The notes beneath the pieces were generated by a model, which saw nothing but the letters and a program-made list of their open reading frames with translations, had not been told where the DNA came from and made no database searches. A stretch of DNA of 64,000 bases from Macrobrachium rosenbergii (lineage: Eukaryota > Arthropoda > Malacostraca > Decapoda > Palaemonidae), in NCBI RefSeq assembly GCF_040412425.1, contig NC_089761.1, positions 30,579,144-30,643,143 of the forward strand, given 5' to 3'. This document shows, piece by piece, positions 37,956-49,600 of this stretch. Made by a program: the position numbers and the translations under genes. How positions within the stretch are numbered: position 1 is the stretch's first letter; the number at the start of each line of letters is the position of its first letter.

Positions 37956-37989
<34 letters not shown>
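37956..37989. repeat. (AT)n microsatellite
   Basis: Perfect AT tract of about 17 units. Confidence 0.95.
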
Positions 37990-37990
<1 letters not shown>

Positions 37991-38449
37991 TTTAGGCATT
38001 CACTTCCACAGATCTCCACTAGTCTCCAGTATCCTGTCTCCCGTCTCGTCCAAGTAGGTCTAGGTCCTCCAACTCTTCTATGCCTAAAGCCCAAGCTAAC
38101 ACTCGCGTGCTGTTTTAAATCCAAGTATTTTTCCAGTTTAATTACCATTGCCATGTTTCGTTTGGGTATATCAATACACATTACTAGGCTTATGCATTAT
38201 CTCATTTTTGCATTCAGTTTCAGTCTATTTGACTGCTAAATCTTATTTAGCGTGATCATTGTTTGAGTTGCCTATATTTTCAGTCTTTCGCTTAATTCTT
38301 ACTTGAAAGAACCGGTGTTGAATACACTGTTCCTGTATATAGGAAAGACTCTTGTTTTTAATTTATTTTTCTTTTTTTTATAAGTGGGATCTCTTTTGTA
38401 TGTATTTCCCTGTACCTCCTCTTACTTCTTCCTAATGAGCACCATATTC

Positions 38450-38538
38450 TTTGGAAGCTTGAATTTCAAGTCAGTAGCCCCTGTGACGGGCTTGTTCCAT
38501 ATGAATAGGTTTCATATTTTGAATCATAATGATAATTA
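38450..38538 (+). mobile_element. AAT-tailed dispersed repeat 3' end (family C), second copy
   Basis: It shares TTGGAAGCTTGAATTTCA, GTCAGTAGCCC, GGCTTGTTCCATATGAATAG and a degenerate AAT/AATAAT tail with the copy at 25917. The related part may extend upstream to about 38370 (CTGTACCTCCTCTTACTTC). Confidence 0.7.
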
Positions 38539-39210
38539 ACCTATCCCTGTTTGCGCACTTGGTTATCATTATTTCTGTTTCCTTAGATTTATCCTAAATC
38601 TCTTCGTTCTAAGTAGGTGAGGTATTTTGTAGGTTTTGTAAATTGTTTTTTGCTGTGTAAAGCAGCTTTAACTTTGTATTCTAAGCTTGACAAGTGTCTC
38701 GTTACTCCATCTCCAGCCACTCCGTAACTTACATTCATATTTTCAAGCTGAACTGAAGGTGTCGTTTCAGTGAGTATACTCCACTGGATACGCTTTATGC
38801 CTGCAGTTATATAAATTGCATTTACTGCCCTATATTGATTTGAGCAATGCGTACAAATGCGTCAGACTTCAGGAGTAAGGGAAAATGGCTAATCAAATTA
38901 GCCGTCGCGGGTGGCACTTGAAACTTGACACGACGGAAAGGAAAAGCGATGCGCACAGTACTTGAAACGTAATCTAGTTTCCGCTTTTCAGTTTGTTCCT
39001 GCTATTTTTAGTTGCATGAGGTTGCTGCTAATCGAAGTCAAATCGTGAATAGATAACACGCTCGTTAAAATGGCGGTTGGTCTAATACTTTGAGTATTTA
39101 GCAGGTTCTTCCAACATGAGTCTAGCTCTTGCATGCATTAGCAGCTTCGACAAACGCGTCGTTATGTTGCATGTCAAATTGACCTTTCTTCGTTATTAGC
39201 GCAGGATTTG

Positions 39211-39239
<29 letters not shown>
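39211..39239. repeat. (CT)n microsatellite
   Basis: Perfect CT tract of about 14 units. Confidence 0.95.
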
Positions 39240-39243
<4 letters not shown>

Positions 39244-39797
39244 ATCAGTGGCAACTGTAGACAGAAAACTGATATTATTTTATCCCCATCTTCGTTATAA
39301 CTGGCAATTTCAGCTCTCGTAAACTTTTGAGAAATTTAGAACAGTTGTGCCTGACACTGATTTGCTCAGTCCTAGACGCATATTGCAAGACACGTTGAAA
39401 CTAACATTCGCTTTTCGAGTCTCGCTGTGACTCATTGCGTTCACTCTTAAGGATTTCTAAGATTTCAGAAACTTTCCATTGGAAGTTTTGGTGGGAAAGT
39501 CAGACTTTCCCGGCAATTTTATAACGTCTGGGCTTAAGCATAGGTAACTATCTATAAAGGGTTTGTATCTGACCTTTTTCTCAGGAAAGCTGAAAGCCAG
39601 CCAGTCTTCAAAAATACACATTTTATCTTTTATCGAGTTGAGGCATCTTCCTAACAAAATGGCTAATGTTGTAGTATCGAGTTACAGTTACAAATAAAAA
39701 AAAAAGTATTAACTGTATGGGATGGCCATCACAAGTACGTCGCATAGTTCGTACTTTATATGATTTTACTGTGTGATGCTCGTGTAGTTGCTGTTTC

Positions 39798-39798
<1 letters not shown>

Positions 39799-39877
<79 letters not shown>
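39799..39877. repeat. (AAT)n microsatellite, about 26 units
   Basis: Perfect trinucleotide tract. (AAT)n also tails family C, so this may mark the tail of an eroded copy, but the body motif is not visible upstream. Confidence 0.97.
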
Positions 39878-39878
<1 letters not shown>

Positions 39879-41239
39879 CCACAAAATTAATTGAAAAGTA
39901 TGAGGCGTTCCTCATAGAAAATGGGATCCTTTTACGTTAGATCTTAAAATCTACCCACGAGGAAAAAATCAGAGTTGAAATTAAAGAAAAAAAAACTTGT
40001 TTAGTGGAGTAGCGTATTACTATCGGTCATTTGATGAAATTTGTTGTCTTGAATACTGCGGTAAAATTATATAAAAACAATTGTTTGTTACACGGGTATT
40101 ACTGACGACCAAATAGACACAAAGAATCCTCTTTAGCCAACGTCATAATTAGGATTGATAAAAGTTCTGGTCACGTGGCTGCGCCACGAAAGTAAATCGT
40201 TAATACTGTTTACTTTGAAATTCGTCATGAAGCATTCGGTCAAAGTGTAAAATGTAACCCATGACATTTATAACTGTTGCATAAACTTTCAGCCTTTGTT
40301 AGCGCGTTATTTCTCGGAAACTGGGAGCTAGTTAGATTTGATTTTATTATTGGGGTTTGACAGATTCAAGGCGAGAATAGTACGGAAGATATATGTCCTC
40401 CAACTTTCATGTCTTGAGTTAGGTCTATTGTACACCTTTTCGCAACAATGCACGATTACATTTCGCTCTGTAGAGACTTCCCTTTTACTCTTGTCTCGCT
40501 GTGTTCTTAGACATTCGGCTTTCTTTCGTTTAGCAGACCATTTATTGTATAGTTCTCCTCTACATCACATCTGTGCACAGTCGAAACAAGAAGTAGTCTT
40601 CTGACGTTTCTCTGGTTTTTGTAGTACCAATGCCTGGTATGGCAAAGTGTTTACATGAAAAGTCAAACACCTAGACTAATGAGGATGATATACATGGTTT
40701 TTATCATAAAGTTACCTAGCCACTGACTTTTACGCTTCCAAATGTATCATCATAACGATATGTTCTTAACTAAGACGTGAAAATTTTACTAGTACAGTTA
40801 AAGAAGTTGGACAGCTAAGCTGGGAGAAGTCAAGGAGAACAAGCGCCTTCATATTTTAATGGGCAGGTCAGTCACTTCTTTCAAGGTCAAACCACCCCGT
40901 TTTCCATTTTCCTTGTCCCCCCTTGCTTTGCTTTGTTCTAGCTTGGGCCCTAAAAAAAAAAAAAAATGTTAGCATGTTTGTGACTTGAAAGGGTTGGCAA
41001 CAGAACACTTAGTTATATGACTAATTTGGCAAACTTGGCAATACTTGAACTGCTACAAAAGTTGAGCAAAAAATTACCTGCAACAATGTCACTGTGACGT
41101 TACAAGAAAGTTAGTGAGGTTCGTTACAAGGGGGCAAGACCGTTACAAAAACAAACAAACAAACAGAAACAAGAACACGAGTGAGTGACAAGGCATGGCT
41201 ATACCATCATGTTTAGAATGATCATCTGCATAGCGTGGA

Positions 41240-42406
41240 CAAAGTTCGGCATTGTTTAGCGTCGTCGTTGTCATGGCAACGAGTACCTTAGTGCCCCAGT
41301 GCGCAACACTCCTCTCCTCTTCTTCCCCCTTCTCCACTCCCCCCCCTCCTTCCATCCTCTCCTCCTCCCCAAACCCAATATCCTCGTCCTCTGTTCCCCT
41401 TACCAACCCTTCAACTCTATTCCCCTTTGGGTTCTCCCCTCCCTTCCCCAACACGCCTTTACCTGCAACACCCGAAATCGTTCTCAATCTCCTTCCCCTT
41501 CACGCGTAGAAGAAGAAGAAGAAGAAGAAGAAGAAGAAGAGGAAAATTCGTACGAGTGTTTGTTTACTAAAATTTTATAATCTAATTCCGTTCGGTAATA
41601 TGACCATGACTCGGGCTTATATCAGTAGATCAAGTTCAGCCTCGACAACTGTTGTTGTCCTATGCGGCAGCTTTTGATAGGCTCATGATAGTTGTTTTCA
41701 CCGGGCTGTGGTTGTTTAGGAGCGTGAAATGAAAGGTGATGGTTTTAAATAAATCTAAATAGGTTATTTGAGAGATAGAAATATTATTACGCGCACGAGA
41801 TCGAGTACGAAGTCGTTAAAAAAACAAGTAAGAGTGGTCAGTCAGTATGGTAGTTGTTTATCTTCCAGGGAAGAAAGCACGGAAAGCAACGAAAAGAGCA
41901 TCTCTCAGCACTTGCAAGGCTTCTGGTTCTCTCACTGTAGTTGCTGCTCTCTTTCTCTCATCTCTCCTCCTCTTCATAATGATGATGATAATGTTCCTCC
42001 TCATCCCTTCGACAGACTGGAATTCCTCGTGCTTTTCAATTCCTCATTGCTTCTCCCCCACAGAAACATCAACTCCAACTACATTCGTTTCGTCCACTCA
42101 TGCTCAAGTCAATCCTCTCCATCCACTCCCTTTCTCGTCATTCCTCGTCGTACTCCTCCTTTTCCCTCCTCCCTCTCCTCCTTTTCCTCCACCGTACCTT
42201 CGATCGGATGGGTGGTGGTGGTGGTGGAGGATGTGTTGGTGGTAGTAGAGGAGCGGGGCGGTGGTTGGTGGGCTCGACAGCAAAGCGAAGCTCATAGTGA
42301 CTTTGGGAGTGGTGGTGGAAACGTAATCTCACCGTGGACACTGGAACAAACATTTTCGTTGTTATTTCCCTTCTTCGGGTATGGGTCTGCCCGATTTTGT
42401 CCACAG
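41240..42406 (+). promoter_or_regulatory. GC/CpG-richer, strand-asymmetric segment ending at a strong splice donor; possible promoter and first exon
   Basis: Pyrimidine-rich clusters (41305-41500, 42000-42190), an AGAAG run (41508-41541) and a G-rich GGTGGT run (42208-42260) stand out from the AT-rich surroundings. CCTCCACC at 42186-42193 can pair with GGTGGAGG at 42223-42230. CCACAG|GTATGT places an excellent 5' splice site after 42406. TCAGTCAGT at 41839 resembles an arthropod initiator. A frame of 252 codons spans 41768-42526, but its product is low-complexity and unlike any family I know. Confidence 0.3.
41508..41541. repeat. (GAA)n microsatellite
   Basis: About 11 units of AGA on the + strand, a pure purine tract next to a pyrimidine-rich stretch. 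Confidence 0.95.
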
Positions 42407-44030
42407 GTATGTATAGCAATGGGACGCGGTTCCTTACGTGAAAAGTGGTTGTGGGTTCAACCTTTCAGCAACCCTCCATTTCGCTGGCTCGGATCGACAA
42501 GAACTTGCGGTCATATTTGGCCATAAGGTCAGGTCATATAAGTCGAGCCACGTGCACATGACGGTTTTTTTTTTAAGTGGTGTATTGTAAAGAGATTGTC
42601 CCTTTGTCTCCAAAACAAAGAAACGCGGTTCGTAAAATAAAAGTGGTGTATTCTCGGTATTTCACGAGTGCTGTGGAAGAATTTATTTTTTTATCCATCT
42701 TATCGAATGAATATTTTTTGTTTCTCTTACCAAGTTGCTCATCGTATAATGTTAAGTGGTTTTGCAAGTGCAAGGGGAATGGAAAATTAATAATATTTAT
42801 GCAAAGACGCCAAACAGGGTCTACAAACAATTGACATTCGCAGAATAACTTTCGATCTGGGAGACAACCAACTGTCCGTGGTACACAACAGCTGGATTTA
42901 TTTGTTCTTTATTATGTCTGTAATAGTGAAATGTTTAGCTTAAAAAAATAGTGAAAGTATCAACCGACAGATTGCTGCCAAAAAAAAAAAAAATGTGATA
43001 CTGAAATATTACCTCAGTGACGAGTCGTTCGATAAAAATGGCACATCAGACTGTGACTTAGGTTTGCTTTGTAACAATGTTAAGTTTATGGGTTGTGGTA
43101 TGGAGGGCCTGTCTGCTGTGACAAAGCTAGGCTTCGAAGCCTGTTAGCACCAGTTTTATCGTCAGCTTACGAATTTCAACCGTGTGAATCCGATTTCAGG
43201 ACAGTGACTCGAGTTTTTCATCAGCCGTCAGTTCTACTGGATGGTAATGACGGCCCTTTTAAAGACTAATAGTTTATTTTGTGTGAATAATTGTACATGG
43301 AAATCGTGGTTCAAAGCTGTTGCAGTATTGGTCGTTAATTATGAAATTGATTGTTTAGATAACTTATTAGTGACATGGCAGAAGCAGCTGGCATATTTAG
43401 ACGTATGTGATAACTACATTTGCAATGGAGGAATGAAAATCGTAAAAGATGACATACATGATGACATTTTTTACTGACGCCATACATTGCAAGAATGAAG
43501 ACGGAAGATTTAGGAGGGATACACAAACACAAGCAGAAAATAACATTCTCAGACATGACGAAAAATAGCAGTGGTTTTTTCAAAGGTGACTCAAATAACG
43601 AAAAAATCAGGATCATTGCAAAATATCATCTAGTATAGAAATCGTCCCAGCAGAAGGATCGGCCATTGTATGTTGAAATGTGTTTGTCCTTTTTATTGAA
43701 AAAATAAAAGGTTCCTGCTAAGGAGATGTGGCAACTCGTGAGCAAAGAGAGAGAGGTCTTCCTTCTTTACATCGATATTAACTAGCTGCACGTATCTACG
43801 TAGTTATGTCTTCTTAACCGATCTGCAAGGAAATACAAAAACACATCATAATGGTCTAATTTGAAAATATCTGCTTATTGAAGAATTGTGGCATAGATGT
43901 TCTTGAATCGTTTTGTCTTTATATATACCGCCTGGATAAAGAAATTTTGCACAGGTGACTTTTTGTTAATTCTGATATGCGTTGCGGTATATTTAGGCTA
44001 TTACAGTACATAAAAAATAAAGGTTATTGA

Positions 44031-44033
<3 letters not shown>

Positions 44034-44098
<65 letters not shown>
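44034..44098. repeat. (CT)n microsatellite, about 32 units
   Basis: Perfect CT tract. Confidence 0.97.
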
Positions 44099-44099
<1 letters not shown>

Positions 44100-45244
44100 G
44101 GCATGTTGTATATTGAAAATAGGTTCATGTGATGAATGTTTCCCAATGCATATATAACAGAGGACACATGTTTAATCCGGGAAATAAAGATGACTTTGCA
44201 GTATGTTAGTTAAATCACGAAACTTCGTAAGCTCATGATGTTTTGAGACATAGACTTATATAGCAAAACAAGTGCTTAAACACACACATATACAAATATA
44301 TACTGTATGTTGGTATTGTTTTGGTATAGAAAGGTGGAATTGTTTGTCAGTTGCATATGTGTTGGACAACTGAGCCATTTCATTGTTAAGAGTCCATGAA
44401 TTCGTTGTGAGTTTCTTTTACTAAATTTTGCGTATACTGTACCATTAACCCCTTTTTCTTTTACCATTGGGTACAATGCCTTGCGTGATCGCATTCGTAT
44501 TATTTTCATTTACGAATTGATGTTAGGTAATGGCCTATTCCTTTGCTAAAGTAATTGCCGTGTTTCACTGGGGAAGGTTACGGGCTACAGACCAGTTTGT
44601 CTTCATAAGCGCATGGATAGGCTTTGTTTTTTGTTTTCATGTAATGGAAAGAAGCTGACACTGCTGGTTTTCTGCAGATGTTTTCTTGTGATTTGATTCG
44701 ACAGCAGAAGAATAGCAATGTAAGTATATTTGGTTGCGGTTGTCCAACAACAACAACCCCCAACTTATGCTCTTGTGCCCCCTTCTCCATCACTCGGCAA
44801 TCAAAGCTTATGTTGACATCAAACAACTCAAGACAGCTCCCCATGCATGCCCCCCCCACCCCCAGTCTTAGTAGTCATCATTACAAGGGAAACAAACCGG
44901 AGCCACCCATCAGGAGTGGTTTAACAGTTAAAGTATGTTAGTTCGAATTTTGCAAGGTGTGAATTTGACTTAAAGCATAAAGTCTGACGGTGCTAGCTCA
45001 AAGGTGTTGGTGTGCTGCAGTGATTTCAAAACTACATGGCCGTCTCAGCCGCAGGAAATGTTGCAAAGTGCTGTGGTTTTCGTAGGCCTATGGCGTGTTT
45101 TCCGTTCAGTTTCTGGATATCTCTGAGGTATGTGCGGTACAATTTTAAGTTATCCTTTTTGATAAGTGATTTTTTTTTCATTTTAGGGCAATAGATTTCC
45201 TTCATTAGAGAATTTCAGTCTCTTAAAATTAACAAAACGTTTAA

Positions 45245-45246
<2 letters not shown>

Positions 45247-45299
<53 letters not shown>
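45247..45299. repeat. (AT)n microsatellite, about 26 units
   Basis: Perfect AT tract. Confidence 0.97.
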
Positions 45300-45303
<4 letters not shown>

Positions 45304-45431
45304 GGAATTATTAACACTTGAACATAAGTTATAACTTGTTCTCACTTATATGAACGGTGTATATTTTTTGAAAGTTTGCTAGCAGAGTGATAGTTTGTTC
45401 CACGTAAATGGATAGTCTTGCCGATTACTGT

Positions 45432-45447
45432 TAATAATAATAATAAC

Positions 45448-45490
<43 letters not shown>

Positions 45491-45503
45491 TAATAATAAT
45501 AAT
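45432..45503. repeat. (AAT)n microsatellite with small interruptions
   Basis: About 24 trinucleotide units with an AAC and a shifted ATA unit. Confidence 0.95.
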
Positions 45504-45984
45504 GTCTGAAGGCATTTTACACTGTCATGACCATTAAGCTTTTTTTTTTTGTCGTTGAAAACAAATAAAATCTTCACATTTCGCATTATATTCCCAGTCT
45601 TCACGTTATTTCCAAATTTATTAAAAATTCGAGTGATAAAAAAAATGAAATGAAATAGATCACGGTTTTACTATATTTCTGCAAATTTGTTATGGAAATT
45701 TCAAATTTCTAAATCAGATCGAAGCGAATTGCAATAAGGTAAAAGGAAAGTTGGCCCAGGGTCAGCCCTTGTAAAGAACTCTTTGGGCCATATTTGTCGT
45801 GGCTTGGGTCATGTGCACATGATATAAGTGGCCTCCATTGGCAACCGTATTTGATTACCCGGTATGTACCCCGGGTAAACAGTATGCATTCACTGGCTAC
45901 AATTTGCCGTATGAGTTGGTCCCAGGTCTGTTAGTTTTTCTTTTACGTGTTTTTTCTTCAAATAAGTCGATGGTGATTTTGCAT

Positions 45985-46033
45985 ACACACACACACACAT
46001 ATATATGTGTGCGTGTGTGTTTTTATGTATATA

Positions 46034-46080
<47 letters not shown>
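45985..46080. repeat. Compound (AC)n-(AT)n-(GT)n plus (AG)n tract
   Basis: The (AC)n, (AT)n and (GT)n blocks at 45985-46020 are self-complementary as a whole. A 16-nt spacer follows, then (AG)n at 46038-46080. Confidence 0.93.
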
Positions 46081-46083
<3 letters not shown>

Positions 46084-46191
46084 GGCCATGAGGAAAGAAG
46101 GTAAGATGACAATGTGCGAGACGTTTGCAAGACGTTTCGCCTTTATTATAAGTCATTCTAAAGCAGAATACAGTACATACGACAGAACAAA

Positions 46192-46484
46192 CAAAAAAAT
46201 AAAGTTAAGTATACCTTAGTTTAACCCAGACCACTGAGCTGAGCTGATTAACAGCTCTCCTAGGCTGGCCTGATTAGAACTTATTTTACGTGGCTGAAGA
46301 ACCACTGGTTACCTAGTAATGGGACCTGCAACTTATTGTGGAATCCGAACCGCATTATATCGATAAATAAATTTCTATCACCAGAAATAAATTCCTCTAT
46401 TTTTTCATTGGCCGGCCGGAGACTCGAACGTGGGCCCAGCAGAGTGCTAGCCGGGAACTATACCGACCCGTCCAACAAGGAACT
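46192..46484 (-). mobile_element. tRNA-type SINE (family A), copy 1, with target-site duplication
   Basis: On the minus strand it has a tRNA-like head: an A-box-like TGGACGGGTCGGTATAG and a B box GTTCGAGTCTCC. The body shared with the copy at 59678 follows: TTTCTGGTGATAGAAATT, GCGGTTCGGATTCCACAATA, GTAACCA, CCACGTAAAATAAGT, GGAGAGCTGTTAATCAGCTC and AACTAAGGTATACTTA. An 11-bp direct repeat GACAGAACAAA flanks it (46181-46191 and 46485-46495). It has the length and layout expected of a Pol III-derived retroposon with no protein. Confidence 0.88.
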
Positions 46485-46539
46485 GACAGAACAAAAGATC
46501 ACAAACAAAACTGTATTACAAACAGCACCTGTAAGGTTT

Positions 46540-46607
46540 GGATTAAAGACTGGGCACATAACCATTTTAATACGGATTAAAAATTAGGCATATAACCGTT
46601 TTAATGA
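46540..46607. repeat. 34-bp imperfect tandem duplication
   Basis: GGATTAAAGACTGGGCACAT and GGATTAAAAATTAGGCATAT copies start at 46540 and 46574, followed by AACC(A/G)TTTTAAT. Confidence 0.85.
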
Positions 46608-49600
46608 ATACCCTGGGTAATCAGGGTAGGTCTACAGTATAGGTAATAGGATTATCTCGGGTAACTGGGTAAATCAGGGAATGCTAATGGACCTCAACCC
46701 GGATTAAAGATAATTATTTACTTTCTCTTTGAAAAATCTACTTCGAACAATCTCGGCAGTCCCCAACTCTTGGTTTATTCTGTTATCTGAGATAATCCTA
46801 GACAGCTCTTCCTGACCAATAGACCACCAGCATCAAAGTGTATATGACCTTGTATGTATTAAAATGGTTGTTTACATCCTGGGATTTTTTTAATTCGAAT
46901 CTAAGATGTTGTTTGTAAAACTGAGTCCGTCTTTATGATCTTTTGTTCCGCTGTATGTAGTTTGCTTGAAAATGCCTTCAATAAAGACGAAAGATCTTGC
47001 ACTAGGTTGTTTCATTTGTGATTATATATGCATGCATACATAATTCATTGTCCAGCATTTGTACATGATAGTTATTCTTTCATCATGTCTTCATGTAGTT
47101 ATTTTCGTAAGGCAAGTTGTAACTGATTTAAATGTTTCGAAGTTTTCTTTTACTCTTGACGTTTCCTTGCTGTTTGATCTCTTTATTGACTCAGGCAATT
47201 GAGACACGCCTCTCGGGCTCGGCCTGCTTGCTGTGGAGTAAGCCTCCACCTCTGGTGTCTTATCCTTCTATCATCATCAACCTTGTTTGCTGAGAATTTT
47301 CTTCCCGTGTTTGTCGGTCAGACGCGATGGCATTTGATTTCTTCACGACCCACCGTTGCAGATGCTGGAATAACCCCCAAGAGTGCCCTTAGAGAATTTA
47401 GACCGAGCTTCCGAACTTGCACCATTTTTCAATTGTTTCGTGACCGTTATTTCAAGCTTTTGTGGTGTTTGTAAGCATTTTGCACCTATGTGTTGTTTCA
47501 TGACCGTTATTTATGACGTCTTTGTCGTATATTTCAGCACTGATCGTTTTTTAAACTGATGGACAAATGTATTTCATCTTTTCCCCCAAAGCTAAAGATA
47601 ATTTTTTGTAACTGGTCGGAGCTTTTTAGTAGATTATTTGAATTGTTTACCCAGTTCATTCTTTTTATGGAAGCCTTGTGTACTTAATACCTCCCTGGCC
47701 ATATACCTGGATTAAAGGTTCGTACAGTACCAGAGATGACTAAAGTATTGATGTTTGAGGAAGTTTTAAAGTAGAAGGATAGGAGAAAGTTAGGCCTATG
47801 TGGTTACAAAAGCTATGTATATATAAAAATAGACTTAAACTGTTGGTTTATATAGTTCATTTTGACTTCGTGGTTTGTTATGAACTGATCATCCAGAGAA
47901 TTTTGTTTAGATAGGCATAGAAATCCATTGTATAATGTTTACAGCGCCATGTGTTATGTGCTCCACTTTTTCCTGTTCTGATAATTAATTTCTAGGCTAG
48001 ATTTTAAATAAACGGACTGTATTTATTGGTTATTTTTGTGTCATATACGTCGGAAGAGCTTATTTGTAAGTCTACTCCGTAGGAGGCGGATTGTTTGACT
48101 GAATGATCTGGCGTAACGTGTCAGACTACTGCTGACTCTAGTGCTCAAACGACTGTAACGGCATTTTCAGGGCCATAGTAAGCTTTGCACCGTCCTAAAT
48201 GCCAATGATCAGCACATAACAAAATGCCATAGCCGATGTCGGTACCGCAACACGGTATATTTAGTTTTAGTTATTGCTTTCCTTTTAATGACAAACAAAT
48301 AAAAATTCTGTGGTCGACTACCATCGAATCTATAATTGGCCTATCTCTGGGTACACGGTTAGTCAGGCTTTACCAGCATTCAGAGTGATCATATTCATCT
48401 TTTAGCAGTTCCAGAACTTCCAGTTTGTGTATCAGTACGTAAAGGAGGTTCGTGCGGGTAACGTGGCTATGTTATTGCTCGCAGCTACTGACGATCACGT
48501 TGCAGTGGCTTCAATTCGTACTTCGTTGTGCGGCCAGTTTTTTTGAAGCGGGATTTCCATGTTAACGCTGCATTTTCTTTGCCAGTGTTAATAAACGTTA
48601 GGTTTTTGTTTTAGTCGATAACCATTGCACGATACTTCGTTTGGAAATGTCTTACTGATATGTTAACATTTTCAAAACGGCAGTCATTGATTTCCAGTGC
48701 ATGTTGTAAGCTTTCAGAAATATTACGTGGTTTATAGTCTGTCATTTACAAACGGGTGAATATGACCTGTTGTGTTGGATTTAACGATCTGAAAGGTCAG
48801 TTCTAAGACCTATGTTTTAATTTTTAATGAATGTAACTTTTTAAGTTTTATATATTCATGCCAATTCTCATACCGCAAACGTTACAGCAAAATATATGAT
48901 TCGTGGGAAGACGCAACAGTTCGGATTATTCCTATTCCGAATACGCGAACAACACTAAAAAAAGGCCATTTCCTTTTATAGAAAGCTTTCTCAGAATAGA
49001 ATATCCACGTGTAAAGAGGAGAAAATGCACAGTAGAATATAACAGTAGGTACAAATCAACAAACAACTTGAATATCCTCGTAAAGTTTCACTCACACTTC
49101 TCACCTTAAGTCTACAACCACTTTAGGAGCAGAATTTGAGGGCGATTTTAAAGAGTTAAGGATTACAGTATATACGGAAGTGTAAATTTTATTATTCAAA
49201 ATCTGTTGTATTTGAGGTCTCTATACACTATGCGGTACTCTATAGCAACGCCTAGTATTCTACGTTCAACCCCTGTTTTCTATCCAGGCTCACATAAACA
49301 TTTTATACGACTTTCTATCAGTATCTTAAAAAAAAAAATGATATGGATGTTAGTATCAAAACCAACTTGTTTGATTTTTGTTTTTATCACGTGCTTTCCT
49401 GTTTGTTCTTCTTCCTGTGGTCTACATGAGGTTAAGACAACTTTTGTTATAGGCTATCCCGTCGTTATTTTCATTATTGCAGTAACCGGAATTAGTCAGT
49501 TTCAAAGACTTGAGAACCGTGCTGGTTTTCAAGTCAGTTTGTAAATATACTGGATAATACGTGACTTTTTCAACATATCTTCTTGGAATGAAGTGCAGCT

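Noticed and set aside
41768..42526. 252-codon open frame (+)
   Set aside because: Pyrimidine-rich then GGT-rich low-complexity DNA lowers stop frequency; several overlapping frames on both strands are also open. No family resemblance.
45809..45822. Perfect 14-bp palindrome TCATGTGCACATGA
   Set aside because: It contains E-box-like CATGTG, but a palindrome of this size is not exceptional in 64 kb and has no supporting context.
46336..46587. 83-codon frame
   Set aside because: It lies mostly inside the minus-strand SINE, which is non-coding.
47199..47474. 91-codon frame with a hydrophobic N-terminal part
   Set aside because: It could be mistaken for a secreted protein, but there is no supporting promoter, splice or family evidence.
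48903..49109. 68-codon frame beginning MGRRNSSDYSYSEY
   Set aside because: Lys/Arg-rich and tempting as a pds5 tail exon, but it lacks a good acceptor/donor pair in the required phase.
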